A stretch of 40,775 nucleotides of DNA, taken from assembly GCF_000146345.1 (NCBI RefSeq), contig NZ_GL397071.1, forward strand, positions 885,868-926,642, read 5' to 3'. The DNA comes from Peptoniphilus duerdenii ATCC BAA-1640 (GTDB lineage Bacteria; Bacillota; Clostridia; Tissierellales; Peptoniphilaceae). How positions within the stretch are numbered: position 1 is the first letter of the stretch; the number at the start of each line of letters is the position of its first letter. A program made the translations under genes and the position numbers. Shown here piece by piece: positions 14,558 to 23,881 of the stretch. The notes beneath the pieces are model-generated. The model did no database searches. It was not told where the DNA came from and worked only from the letters and a program-made list of their open reading frames with translations.

Positions 14558-16159
14558 TTGGATATCACTCATTTTTTTGCCCTTCTCGGAGGACTTGCAT
14601 GCTTCCTATATGGCATGGATCTTATGAGTAATGGTCTAGAACTGGTAGCAGGGGATAGACTTCACAAGATAATAGAAGGGATGACTAAGTCCATCTTTAG
14701 AGGACTTCTCGTAGGTATCGTTGTAACTGCGGCAATACAATCATCATCAGGTACTACTGTAATGGTAGTTGGATTTGTAAATGCAGGTCTTATGACACTT
14801 CAACAAGCGGTTGGAGTTATTATGGGAGCCAATATCGGTACCACTATAACTGGACAACTAGTTGCTTTAAATATTACAGCGGTTGCACCAATATTTGCAT
14901 TTATAGGATTTATTTTAAACCGATTTGTGAGTAAAAATTCTGTTAAATATTTAGGACAAGTAATCCTAGGTCTAGGATTTCTTTTTATGGGGATGGAACT
15001 CATGAGTACAGCCATGGCACCTCTTAGAGAGTATGAAGGTTTTAGACAACTTATGATTACCATGTCAAATCCAATAATAGGAATCTTAGTAGGTGCACTT
15101 GTAACAGGACTTATCCAATCATCTGCAGCCAGCCTTGGTATCCTGCAAGCCATTGCCAACGAAGGACTAATAGGACTTACAGGATCTATGTACATCATCT
15201 GTGGATTTAACATAGGAACCTGTATAACTTCTGTTCTATCAGCAATTGGAACTTCTAAAAACGCGCAAAGAACTGCAGCAGTCCACGTACTATTTAACTT
15301 TATAGGAACTATTATATTTGTTTTAATTTCATTTGTAGTTCCGATTGATACATTCATCGAAAGTATTTCTAGAAATTTACCAGCGGCACAGATTGCAAAT
15401 ATGCACACATTCTTTAATATTATGGCTACTTTAATTCTACTTCCATTCTCAAGACATTTAGCTAAGCTTGCAACTATGGTTGTAAGTGGAGATGACAAGG
15501 AACAAGAAGAAATGGCGCTTCAATATATCAATCCTAGAAGAGCTGTTACAGATGCATCAGTAGAAATCACAGACATTAGAGCAGAAACCAACAGAATGCT
15601 AGCCATTGCGAAGGACAATTTTAAAATGGCGATGGAACTTCTAGTTAATTTTGATCACAAGAAATATGATTTAATCTTCCACAATGAAGATATATTAAAT
15701 TTCTTAAATTCAAAGATAACTAAACATATTATCGACTGTCTATCCCTTCAAATGGATGAGAACATGGCGGGAAATTTTACAGGATATATGCGAATCGTAA
15801 GAGATATCGAAAGGATTGGAGACCATATAAAAGCTGCAGCAGATATTGCAAAGGCAACCGACGAAAGAAAGCTAAGTTATACAGAAAAGGCAGTCAAGGA
15901 AATGGAATCTATCCAAAACTCTATCAACACTATGTTTAATACAATCGGTGAAGATATCACATATGCAGAAAGAATAAATAGACTAAGATTTTTCACCAAC
16001 AGGGTGGACGGATTCGTTACAAATTATAGAAACACTCATATAGAAAGAATGAAAAACGGAGAATGCGATCCAGAAAGTGGACTGCTCTTCGACAAATGCC
16101 TAACATCTCTTGAAAGGATATCGGCATATTTATACAATGTTGGAAAACTTATAATATAA
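14558..16159 (+). CDS. Na/Pi cotransporter family protein with PhoU-like tail
   Basis: Membrane transporter of the NptA/PNaS family that couples phosphate entry (or, in some bacteria, export) to sodium. The family's paired QSSS motifs are present in the two inverted repeats, AAIQSSSGTTVMVVGFVN and GLIQSSAASLGILQAIAN. The C-terminal third (about 330-533) is soluble and helical, with a PhoU-like RDIERIGDHIKAAADIA segment. It begins with TTG after a strong GGAGG. The 533-residue length is normal for the fused form. It sits in an operon with the small L7/L12-like membrane protein and hisS. Confidence 0.9.
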   Translation: MDITHFFALLGGLACFLYGMDLMSNGLELVAGDRLHKIIEGMTKSIFRGLLVGIVVTAAIQSSSGTTVMVVGFVNAGLMTLQQAVGVIMGANIGTTITGQLVALNITAVAPIFAFIGFILNRFVSKNSVKYLGQVILGLGFLFMGMELMSTAMAPLREYEGFRQLMITMSNPIIGILVGALVTGLIQSSAASLGILQAIANEGLIGLTGSMYIICGFNIGTCITSVLSAIGTSKNAQRTAAVHVLFNFIGTIIFVLISFVVPIDTFIESISRNLPAAQIANMHTFFNIMATLILLPFSRHLAKLATMVVSGDDKEQEEMALQYINPRRAVTDASVEITDIRAETNRMLAIAKDNFKMAMELLVNFDHKKYDLIFHNEDILNFLNSKITKHIIDCLSLQMDENMAGNFTGYMRIVRDIERIGDHIKAAADIAKATDERKLSYTEKAVKEMESIQNSINTMFNTIGEDITYAERINRLRFFTNRVDGFVTNYRNTHIERMKNGECDPESGLLFDKCLTSLERISAYLYNVGKLII

Positions 16160-16169
16160 GGGAGGAAAA

Positions 16170-17477
16170 ATGACTATTGTAAAACCATCTACACTACCTG
16201 GATTTATGGAGCTTTTACCAAAGGACCAAGTAGTATTCAATAATTTATTAGATATAATCAAAAAGAATTTTGAAAGATACGGATTTTTGCCAATCGACAC
16301 TCCGGTACTTGAAAAGGCAGAGGTGCTTCTTGCAAAAGGCGGCGGAGAAACTGAAAAGCAAGTCTATGAATTTACCAAAGGAACTACAGATATCGCCATG
16401 AGGTTCGACCTAACAGTTCCACTAGCAAGATATACGGTAGAACATTTTTCAGACTTACACTTTCCATTTAAGAGGTACCAAGTAGGCAAGGTTTACAGAG
16501 GAGAAAGAGCGCAAAAGGGAAGGTACAGAGAGTTCTACCAATGTGATATAGACATCATTGGGAATGGAAAGATATCTCTTGTAAACGATGCGGAATGTCC
16601 TGCTGTTATCTATTCAATCTTTAGAGAATTCGACTTTGGAAAGTTCACAATCCACATCAACAATAGAAAGATTCTAAATGGATTTTTCAAAAGCTTAGAA
16701 GTTAAATCTTCAGAAGAAGTGATGAGAATCGTGGATAAACTTGATAAGATTGGCGTGGACAATGTAAAAGAAGAGCTTGATAAGATAGGGATGAGTTCAG
16801 AAAATATCGAAAAACTAATTTCATTTATAGGAATCGACGGCACCAAGGAAGAAATTCTAGACGCCCTTAAGAAATTAAACTGCGATAACGAAGATTTCAA
16901 ACAAGGAGTAGAAGAGTTAGAAGCTGTAGTTAAGTACATGAGAGCCTACGGAGTTGATGACGACTACTTCAATATCGATCTAAAGATAGCAAGAGGTCTC
17001 GACTATTACACAGGTACAGTCTATGAAACATTCCTAGATGACCACAGAGAACTTGGGTCAGTATCATCAGGAGGAAGGTATGACAATCTAGCTGGATACT
17101 ACACCACAAACCTTATGCCAGGAGTTGGTATGTCCATAGGGCTTACTAGACTCTTCTCAAAGATGCAAGAACTTGATCTAATCAAGAAGAAAGGGAACAA
17201 GGTATCCGACATCATAATCATACCAATGGAAAGCACCATCGAAAAATCTATAGAAATTTTAGCTAAACTTCAAAAAGCTGGAATCAGCACCACCATCTAC
17301 ACAGAATCTGGTAAGATGGGCAAGAAGTTTAAATATGCAGACGCACTAGATATTAAGTACGCTCTAGTAATAGGAGAGAATGAATTAGAATCCAATGTCT
17401 TTGGACTTAAAAATATGGAGACAGGAGATCAAGAAGAACTATCTCTAGAAGATATAATTGACAAATTTAGCAAGTAA
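16170..17477 (+). CDS. hisS: Histidyl-tRNA synthetase
   Basis: Charges tRNA-His with histidine. Class II core: motif 1 region near the N-terminus, motif 2 RYQVGKVYRGERAQKGRYRE (102-121), the histidine-specific HisA motif ARGLDYYTG (274-282) and motif 3 region starting GGRYDNL (301-307). The C-terminal anticodon-binding domain is present and the total length of 435 is typical. No T-box leader precedes it, in contrast to thrS; it is read from the phosphate-transporter operon 10 bases downstream of that gene. HisZ, the paralogue in histidine biosynthesis, usually lacks the complete HisA motif, so HisS is preferred. Confidence 0.95.
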   Translation: MTIVKPSTLPGFMELLPKDQVVFNNLLDIIKKNFERYGFLPIDTPVLEKAEVLLAKGGGETEKQVYEFTKGTTDIAMRFDLTVPLARYTVEHFSDLHFPFKRYQVGKVYRGERAQKGRYREFYQCDIDIIGNGKISLVNDAECPAVIYSIFREFDFGKFTIHINNRKILNGFFKSLEVKSSEEVMRIVDKLDKIGVDNVKEELDKIGMSSENIEKLISFIGIDGTKEEILDALKKLNCDNEDFKQGVEELEAVVKYMRAYGVDDDYFNIDLKIARGLDYYTGTVYETFLDDHRELGSVSSGGRYDNLAGYYTTNLMPGVGMSIGLTRLFSKMQELDLIKKKGNKVSDIIIIPMESTIEKSIEILAKLQKAGISTTIYTESGKMGKKFKYADALDIKYALVIGENELESNVFGLKNMETGDQEELSLEDIIDKFSK

Positions 17478-17562
17478 TCTAAGCTCCTTAATAACATGGT
17501 GATGTGCATATCTTGAAAGTTAAAGAAGGACGTTGTACAATTTTTTATAAGTTGGTGAAAAA

Positions 17563-18459
17563 ATGAATGATCAAATAGACAAGATAAAAGAGCCAATAGA
17601 AAAAGCTGCAGAGCCAATTACATCGAAGATGAGTCCTATGATGATGGATATCACTGTCATAGCACTCACACTTCTAATAGGATTATTAGCGATAAAGATA
17701 ACCGATTATATATTTAAAAAGTTTAGAAAGACTGGCAAGATTGCCTATAACTTTTTAAATACACTTATAAAAGGATTTATAATTCTCGTTATGATCTTTA
17801 AGATTGGTAATCTTTCTCAGACCTTCCAAAGCATGGCAGGCTCCATCCTAATGAGTTCATCTCTCATTGTGGCGGTGCTTGCATTTGCATTTCAAAAGAG
17901 TTTAGAAGATTTGATAGCTGGATTTATGATATCCGTATTCAGACCATTTGAAGTTGGAGATAGAATCAATTTTGTAAACATGAGGATAGTTGGATATATA
18001 GAAGATATTTCTCTAAGACACACAACTATTAGGACATTTACAAACTCTAGACTTATAGTACCAAACTCAGTGATGAATAAGGAAGTCTTGGAAAACTCCC
18101 ACATAGTCGATCCGATATCCGGTGGATTCTTAGATATAACCATTGCATATACAGCGGATATAGATAGAGCCATGGAAATAATGGTAGAATGTGTAGAAAG
18201 TGACAAGGACGTGCTGGACATTAGACCAATAAACGAAAGGGTGGGACGTCATTTCACCACTGTATTTATAAATGAGCTATCCGAATATGGAGTAAACCTA
18301 AGGGTTACCATTTGGACGGCGAATGTGGATTTAAACTTTGAAACAGTTTCAAGGCTTAGAAAAGAAATAGTTAAGAGATTTGTAGCAGAAGGTATAGAGA
18401 TTGCATCACTCTCCAACAATCTTAGAATTGCAATGGAAAATGATAAAATACGAGGTTAG
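17563..18459 (+). CDS. MscS-family small-conductance mechanosensitive channel
   Basis: Membrane channel that opens under osmotic down-shock and releases solutes. A hydrophobic N-terminal third (helices near 25-45, 62-80 and 90-110) leads into the pore-lining helix and the conserved FAFQKSLEDLIAGFMISVF then PFEVGDRI. The beta domain follows with TTIRTFTNSRLIVPNS. The length of 298 is standard. Its ribosome binding site is weak (GGTG before ATG 17563). The 85-base gap after hisS holds no clear terminator, so read-through is likely. Confidence 0.9.
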   Translation: MNDQIDKIKEPIEKAAEPITSKMSPMMMDITVIALTLLIGLLAIKITDYIFKKFRKTGKIAYNFLNTLIKGFIILVMIFKIGNLSQTFQSMAGSILMSSSLIVAVLAFAFQKSLEDLIAGFMISVFRPFEVGDRINFVNMRIVGYIEDISLRHTTIRTFTNSRLIVPNSVMNKEVLENSHIVDPISGGFLDITIAYTADIDRAMEIMVECVESDKDVLDIRPINERVGRHFTTVFINELSEYGVNLRVTIWTANVDLNFETVSRLRKEIVKRFVAEGIEIASLSNNLRIAMENDKIRG

Positions 18460-18460
18460 C

Positions 18461-19354
18461 ATGGAAAAACATTTAAATTTTAAATCGATTGAAAAAATGA
18501 TTTTCAAACAAACATTTTTTGAAAAATTCATGGCGGTACTCATCGGTTGTCTATTCATAACCATTTCCATAGTTATGTTTATAAGACCAAACCAAATGAT
18601 AGCTGCCGGAGTAAACGGAATGAGTATACTTATTGAACACGCAACGGGAATACCACTATCCATATTGGTATTTGCGCTTAATCTTCCGCTTTTAATAATA
18701 GGAGTATTCCTACTATCAAGAGAATTTATATTCTTTACTATACTTTCTACAGTATTTACATCTCTATACATTGCAATGTGGACCGCAATACTTCCAAAGG
18801 GATTTGCAGTTACACATGATTTAATCTTGGCAAGTATATTCGGAGGAATATTCTCAGGAATTGGAAATGGAATCACCTTTAGATATGGAACCTCCACAGG
18901 AGGATTTGATATTCTAGGTGCAATAGCAAAGAAGTACTGGAACGTAAACATAGGCTCAGGACTACTTGCTCTTAATGGAATAGTAATAGCAATATCCGCA
19001 TTTGTATTTTCAATCGACAAAGCATTATATACACTTATTGCGTTTATAATCGGATATACTTTGGTTGACAAGATTCACCTAGGTGTAGGTAAACAGAAAC
19101 AAGTACTTATAATAAGTTCAAAATGGGACGAAGTAACAGAGATGATTCAAGCGAAACTTGGAAGAGGAGTTACCCTTATCGACGGAGAAGGAGCATACCA
19201 ATTCAAAAAGTTAAAAATAATCTACTGTATCTGTACCTCAATGGAACTTGTAAAACTAAAGAATTATGTAAAACTTGTAGATCCAAAAGCATTTATGTCT
19301 GTATCAGAAACTGCGGAAATACAAGGACACGGTTTCAAAAAAATAGCTATTTAA
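18461..19354 (+). CDS. YitT family membrane protein (DUF161 + DUF2179)
   Basis: A membrane protein of 297 residues with about five or six N-terminal helices and a C-terminal DUF2179 cytoplasmic domain from about 215 on, whose typical segment is LGRGVTLIDGEGAY. The family is widespread in Firmicutes and its substrate is not established. The frame is open 20 codons upstream, but CGAGGT (18451-18456) points to ATG 18461, one base after the MscS stop. It ends the operon, which is closed by a strong hairpin. Confidence 0.88.
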   Translation: MEKHLNFKSIEKMIFKQTFFEKFMAVLIGCLFITISIVMFIRPNQMIAAGVNGMSILIEHATGIPLSILVFALNLPLLIIGVFLLSREFIFFTILSTVFTSLYIAMWTAILPKGFAVTHDLILASIFGGIFSGIGNGITFRYGTSTGGFDILGAIAKKYWNVNIGSGLLALNGIVIAISAFVFSIDKALYTLIAFIIGYTLVDKIHLGVGKQKQVLIISSKWDEVTEMIQAKLGRGVTLIDGEGAYQFKKLKIIYCICTSMELVKLKNYVKLVDPKAFMSVSETAEIQGHGFKKIAI

Positions 19355-19385
19355 AATTTAAATTAATTTATCTTAATAGAGCTTT

Positions 19386-19430
19386 AAATGGATGACAACC
19401 TTTTCTCGAAAAGGTCTCATCCATTTTTTT
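19386..19430 (+). terminator. Intrinsic terminator after the YitT gene
   Basis: AAATGGATGA (19386-19395) pairs with TCATCCATTT (19417-19426), with an inner ACCTTTTC/GAAAAGGT stem, followed by a T run. Confidence 0.88.
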
Positions 19431-19607
19431 ATTTATAAATTTTAATTGGATTTTATTTTATTTTAAATATTTTTCAGTGAAAATTATTAGTTATATAGCC
19501 AAAGAATCGCGATTTTAAATTTTGTAAAACTATTTTTTTATATTTAAAAGATCAAATGAATACGAATAAAAGATTTATAAAAGCATTTTCATTTTTTACG
19601 AAAATTA

Positions 19608-19636
19608 TAGACATTAAATCATATTTCAGATAAAAT
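19608..19636 (+). promoter_or_regulatory. Promoter of the amino-acid permease operon
   Basis: TAGACA (19608-19613), 17 bases, TAAAAT (19631-19636): five of six matches in each box. The AT-rich 19431-19607 upstream holds only a 10-base palindrome AATCGCGATT (19505-19514) and no gene. Confidence 0.55.
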
Positions 19637-19671
19637 AAAATTAACAAAATAATTTTAGGAGGATGCACAAG

Positions 19672-21108
19672 ATGCAAGATTCAGAAAAGAAAATTAAGTG
19701 GCAGATACTATGCTTTATGGTATTCTCTACTTTATGGGGATTTGGAAACGTTACTAATGGTTTCGTATTCTTTAACGGTATTCAAGTAATATTTTCATGG
19801 ATCCTAATGTTCGCGTTTTATTTTATTCCATACGCACTTATGGTTGGAGAACTTGGTTCCACATTTAAAAACGAAGGTGGAGGAGTTACTTCATGGATGA
19901 GAGCAACTACCACAGACAAGATCGCATACTACGCAGGATGGACTTATTGGGCTGTACATATTACTTATATAGCTTCAAAAGGTTCTGGTGGATTAAAGGC
20001 TATGGGTTGGATGTTCTTCCAAAACGCAGAAGCATATGACACAATACCAACACTTTATATTCAGTTAGCAACACTTTGCGTATTTTTATTCTTCTGTTGG
20101 GTAGCAAGTAGAGGACTTAATCCGCTTAAAAATTTAGCAGCTATCGCTGGTTCTAGTATGTTTGTAATGGGTATTTTATATATACTTCTTATGCTAGCAG
20201 CACCAACTCTTAACCCTAACGGCGGATACTTAAAGATGGATTGGTCTTTAACTAATTTGATTCCTACATTTGATAAGAAATATTTCACAAGTTTATCAAT
20301 ACTTGTATTTGCTGTAGGCGGAATTGAAAAGTTAAGCCCTTATGTAAACAAGGTAGATGGTAATCCAGCAAAAAATTTCCCTAAAGCAATGATATTTGCT
20401 GCTATAATGGTAGTTGTTTCTGCAATTTTCGGAACTATTGCTATGGGAATGATGTTTGACCCTAGCGTTATAAATGCTGACCAAGCAACCTTTGACTCTT
20501 ACGCAGCTAATAGTTCTTATTGGGCATTCCAAAAATTGGGAGAATACTATGGAGTTGGTAACGCAATTCTAATTATATATGCACTATGTAACCTAATTGG
20601 ACAATTCGCAGTACTTGTTGTAAGTATCGATGCTCCACTTAGAATGCTACTTGATGATGAAAGAACCAACCAATTTATTCCAAGAAAACTTCTAAAGAAA
20701 AACAAGTATGGTGCATATATCAATGGTATCAAACTTGTAGTTGTGCTTTCTGGATCAATTATCCTTGCACAAATCTTGGTACCAGGAGCAGCGACAGTAT
20801 TAAGACAGTTAACTAAACTTAACTCAGTTACAATGCCACTTCGTTATTTGTGGGTATTCTTGGCATATATTGCCCTTAGAAAGAAAAATGATAAGTTTGA
20901 TAGAGAATTTAAGTTTATGAAAAACAATGGAGCTGCATTGTTCTTCGGTTTCTGGTGTTTCATAGTTACAGCATTCTGTTGTGCTCTAGGAATCATCTCA
21001 GACGATCCATTCCAACTTGTGCTTAACATCTGTACACCAGTTGTTCTTCTTGGACTAGGCGTTATACTACCAATAATAAGAGCAAGGGAAGACAAGAGAT
21101 TAAACTAA
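19672..21108 (+). CDS. APC-superfamily amino acid permease
   Basis: A 478-residue membrane transporter with about twelve helices. The N-terminal WQILCFMVFSTLWGFGNV carries the APC helix-1 glycine region, and EGGGVTSWMRAT follows helix 2. It resembles the glutamate/GABA-antiporter side of the family, but substrate specificity cannot be read from sequence. The frame has an ATG at 19663 immediately touching the AGGAGG (19657-19662). ATG 19672, nine bases after it, is the likely start. The next gene is an M18 aminopeptidase 19 bases downstream, consistent with amino acid or peptide use. Confidence 0.87.
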   Translation: MQDSEKKIKWQILCFMVFSTLWGFGNVTNGFVFFNGIQVIFSWILMFAFYFIPYALMVGELGSTFKNEGGGVTSWMRATTTDKIAYYAGWTYWAVHITYIASKGSGGLKAMGWMFFQNAEAYDTIPTLYIQLATLCVFLFFCWVASRGLNPLKNLAAIAGSSMFVMGILYILLMLAAPTLNPNGGYLKMDWSLTNLIPTFDKKYFTSLSILVFAVGGIEKLSPYVNKVDGNPAKNFPKAMIFAAIMVVVSAIFGTIAMGMMFDPSVINADQATFDSYAANSSYWAFQKLGEYYGVGNAILIIYALCNLIGQFAVLVVSIDAPLRMLLDDERTNQFIPRKLLKKNKYGAYINGIKLVVVLSGSIILAQILVPGAATVLRQLTKLNSVTMPLRYLWVFLAYIALRKKNDKFDREFKFMKNNGAALFFGFWCFIVTAFCCALGIISDDPFQLVLNICTPVVLLGLGVILPIIRAREDKRLN

Positions 21109-21127
21109 ATTCTAAAAAGGAGGAATC

Positions 21128-22450
21128 ATGAACTATATAGAAAGTTCAAAAGAATTATTAGAATTTATTAAAAAAAGCTCAAGTATGTTTCACACAGTAG
21201 ATACTGTAAAATCATACCTTGATAAAGAAAATTTTGTAGAATTAAAAGAAGGCGAAAGCTGGAATCTTGAAAAAGGCAAAAACTACTACATCACTAGAAA
21301 CGATTCAAGTATCTTAGCTTTCAAAGTAGGAAAGAATATTTCAGACTACCACTACCAATTAGTGGCTTCACACTCTGACTCACCAACATTTAAAGTTAAA
21401 AGCGTAGCAGAGCTTGAAGGACCTGGAGACTATATAAAACTAAATGTAGAAGTGTATGGCGGTCCAATAGACTGGACATGGCTAGATAAACCTCTCACAT
21501 TAGCTGGAAGAGTCTTGGTAGAAGAAAATAATGAAATAGTTTCAAAACTTCTATATATAGACAAGGATATTTTGATTATTCCAGATGTTGCAATCCATAT
21601 GAATAGAGAAGTAAATAGCGGATATAAATTCAATAGACAAGTTGATTTACTTCCACTTTTCACAACAGGAGCAATGAAAAAAGGCGACTACAACAAGATG
21701 ATCGCAGAAGAACTTGGAGTAGAAGAAAGTAAGATCATTTCAAAGGATCTATTCCTTGTAAACAGACAAGAAGGAAAAGTATGGGGATATAAAGATGAAT
21801 TTGTATCTTCACCAAAGCTTGATGACTTGGAATGTGCCTTCACATCACTTAAAGCATTTATATCAGCATCAAACGATGTAGCGATAAATGTATATGCTTG
21901 TTTCGACAACGAAGAAGTTGGATCAAACACAAAACAGGGAGCGATGAGTACATTCTTAAAAGACACACTAAGAAGAATCAATTCAGCCCTTGGATATTCT
22001 GAAGAAGACTATCTAAGAGCGGTTGCTAAATCATTCTTAGTAAGTGCGGATAACGCCCACGCAGTTCATCCAAACCATCCAGAGTTAACCGACGATGGAA
22101 ACAAAGCCTTCATGAACAAAGGAATCGTAATAAAAGAAGCTGCAAATCAAAAATACACTTCAGATGCTTTTTCACAAGCTGTATTTAAAAAGATCTGTGC
22201 ACTTTCAGAAGTTCCGGTTCAACATTTTGCAAACAGAAGTAATATGCAAGGCGGATCAACTCTAGGTAATCTTTCAAACACACAAGTGTCACTTCATGCT
22301 GTAGATATTGGACTACCACAACTTGCAATGCATTCAAATTATGAAACTGCAGGAGTTATGGATGTAGAATATATGATAAAAGCACTTACAAAGTACTATA
22401 ATACAAATATAAACATCCAAGGTGCAACCAAGATTTCTATAGAAGAATAA
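21128..22450 (+). CDS. M18 family aminopeptidase (aspartyl aminopeptidase-like)
   Basis: Cytoplasmic zinc aminopeptidase that releases N-terminal residues, with acidic residues favoured in characterised M18 enzymes. Family motifs in order: VASHSDSPTFKVK (first metal His), the CFDNEEVGSNTKQGA segment with the catalytic Glu pair, SADNAHAVHPNHPE, and a late His in QVSLHAVDIGLP. The length of 440 is normal. GGAGG precedes ATG 21128. Co-transcribed with the upstream permease and closed by a terminator shared with the convergent antiporter. Confidence 0.93.
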   Translation: MNYIESSKELLEFIKKSSSMFHTVDTVKSYLDKENFVELKEGESWNLEKGKNYYITRNDSSILAFKVGKNISDYHYQLVASHSDSPTFKVKSVAELEGPGDYIKLNVEVYGGPIDWTWLDKPLTLAGRVLVEENNEIVSKLLYIDKDILIIPDVAIHMNREVNSGYKFNRQVDLLPLFTTGAMKKGDYNKMIAEELGVEESKIISKDLFLVNRQEGKVWGYKDEFVSSPKLDDLECAFTSLKAFISASNDVAINVYACFDNEEVGSNTKQGAMSTFLKDTLRRINSALGYSEEDYLRAVAKSFLVSADNAHAVHPNHPELTDDGNKAFMNKGIVIKEAANQKYTSDAFSQAVFKKICALSEVPVQHFANRSNMQGGSTLGNLSNTQVSLHAVDIGLPQLAMHSNYETAGVMDVEYMIKALTKYYNTNINIQGATKISIEE

Positions 22451-22463
22451 AAATTATCAACAC

Positions 22464-22493
22464 AAAAATAGAGCAGTAGACTGCTCTATTTTT
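22464..22493. terminator. Bidirectional terminator between M18 peptidase and antiporter
   Basis: AAAAATAGAGCAG (22464-22476) pairs perfectly with CTGCTCTATTTTT (22481-22493), loop TAGA. The U-rich flank works in both directions; the stop codon of the minus-strand antiporter lies in its right arm. Confidence 0.9.
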
Positions 22494-23658
22494 ATTTTAG
22501 TAAATATTTATACCTGTCGATCATAAATGCGCCAAATGGTGCGGTAAATAGTATTGCAAGCACAGCCACAGTTAACACCTGCGGTCCACATTTAAGTCCC
22601 ATGGCAAGAGGTATTGCTCCTATAGCAGCTTGCACCGTTGCCTTTGGAGTGTAAGCAAGCATGGAGAAGATTCTTTCGCCGCGGTTAAGTTTTGTTCCTA
22701 GGACAGAAACATATACGCCAACCATTCTAACCATTAGACATAAAATAATTGTAACTAGTGCAATAGGTCCTAGTTTTAAAGCATATCCAAGATTTACTTC
22801 CGCTCCTACTAATACGAAGAGAAGTATTTCCGCTCCAGACCATAGGGACCTAAAACCGCTTGAAATTTCTGCTGCGGCTTCGAAGTTGGTATTTTGTGTT
22901 CCAATTCCAAGGGCCATAACTGCAATCAGTCCAGAGATGGGAACTATATTTTGCACTTCTTCTGTAGATGCCAGTAAGAACGCGATGGATAGGGTAATCA
23001 TAGTTTGGATGGTGTGTTCCATCTTAATTTTCTTTAAAAACATTCCATAAAGTTTTCCGACTGCGTAACCTAAAATTATCCCAGTTGCTATGGAAATAGG
23101 AATATTTACAAAGCTCATCACATCTACATTTCCGCCCTTTGCAATGGATACGAAAGATGTGAATAGAACTATGACAAATATATCATCAACCGATGCACCA
23201 GCCATAATCATCTGAGGAATGGAATTCTTCTTACCATATCCATTTTCCATTAGGTATATCATCTTTGGAACCACCACTGCGGGGCTTACCGCTGCAACGA
23301 CAGCTCCCATTATAAGTGCGTCTATTAAATCAATTTTTAAAAGTAGGGGAGCAAATATTGCCATTCCCATGATTTCAAAACTTGCAGGCACAAATGAAAG
23401 TAGTACTGCGGGACGGCCGACTTTTTTAAGGTCTGAGATATCCAGAGTAAATCCAGCCCTTGCAAGAATGATTATAAGGGCAATTCTTCTAAGCTCTGCA
23501 GAAATATTTAAAATCTTTTCATCGAGAATATTTAGTGCAAATGGTCCGAGAATCATCCCGGTTATAAGCATCCCGAAAAGAGCGGGAAGTTTTATGTTTT
23601 TCATAAAGTAGGAAAGTATACATCCCAGGATAAAAATATATGCGATTGAATTTAACAT
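22492..23658 (-). CDS. Cation:proton antiporter (Na+/H+ exchanger domain)
   Basis: Membrane exchanger of the monovalent cation:proton antiporter superfamily, 388 residues, about eleven to twelve helices. It has the Na_H_exchanger start GMLITGMILGPFALN, an ARAGFTLDISDLKK segment after helix 4 and an AAVSPAVVVP segment. A later GASVDDIFVI carries an adjacent Asp pair in the region where CPA antiporters have their ion-binding acids. There is no C-terminal RCK or TrkA domain. The cation is not determinable. AAGGAG precedes the ATG at 23658; it appears to be a single-gene unit. Confidence 0.88.
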   Translation of the reverse strand: MLNSIAYIFILGCILSYFMKNIKLPALFGMLITGMILGPFALNILDEKILNISAELRRIALIIILARAGFTLDISDLKKVGRPAVLLSFVPASFEIMGMAIFAPLLLKIDLIDALIMGAVVAAVSPAVVVPKMIYLMENGYGKKNSIPQMIMAGASVDDIFVIVLFTSFVSIAKGGNVDVMSFVNIPISIATGIILGYAVGKLYGMFLKKIKMEHTIQTMITLSIAFLLASTEEVQNIVPISGLIAVMALGIGTQNTNFEAAAEISSGFRSLWSGAEILLFVLVGAEVNLGYALKLGPIALVTIILCLMVRMVGVYVSVLGTKLNRGERIFSMLAYTPKATVQAAIGAIPLAMGLKCGPQVLTVAVLAILFTAPFGAFMIDRYKYLLK

Positions 23659-23683
23659 TTTTTCTCCTTATTTTTTCATTTTT

Positions 23684-23721
23684 AAATTATTTTGGATAAA
23701 TTATTTTGGATAAATTATTTT
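23684..23721. repeat. 14-base tandem repeat upstream of the antiporter
   Basis: AAATTATTTTGGAT at 23684-23697 and 23698-23711, then a partial third unit. It lies in the promoter region of the minus-strand antiporter gene, so copy-number change could affect expression. Confidence 0.6.
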
Positions 23722-23790
23722 TAGTTTAAGCTATTCTAGAGTATAAGTAATTAATAATCTTTCAACTAAATTCATTATTATAATAGCATA

Positions 23791-23833
23791 AAAAAAGCTG
23801 ATGCTCTACATTTAAGTAGAAGTCATCAGCTTT
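23791..23833 (-). terminator. Terminator of the VOR operon (minus strand)
   Basis: AAAGCTGATG (23794-23803) pairs with CATCAGCTTT (23824-23833), with an inner CTCTAC/GTAGAAG stem. Read on the minus strand the hairpin ends in a T run. It lies about 50 bases past the gamma-subunit stop. Confidence 0.85.
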
Positions 23834-23881
23834 CGCGTTTAAAGGGAGTACTTCATTCCCTATAATATTTAATTTATAAGT

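Noticed and set aside
14800-15498. 232-codon frame antisense to the Na/Pi cotransporter
   Set aside because: It is the complement of a clear membrane-transporter coding sequence, has no ribosome binding site and encodes no recognisable domain.
18406-19071. 221-codon frame antisense to the YitT gene
   Set aside because: Shadow of the real gene; composition and lack of a start signal match an antisense artefact.
22661-23611. Two frames of about 130 codons antisense to the cation/proton antiporter
   Set aside because: They mirror the antiporter's hydrophobic codons and have no start signals or domains.
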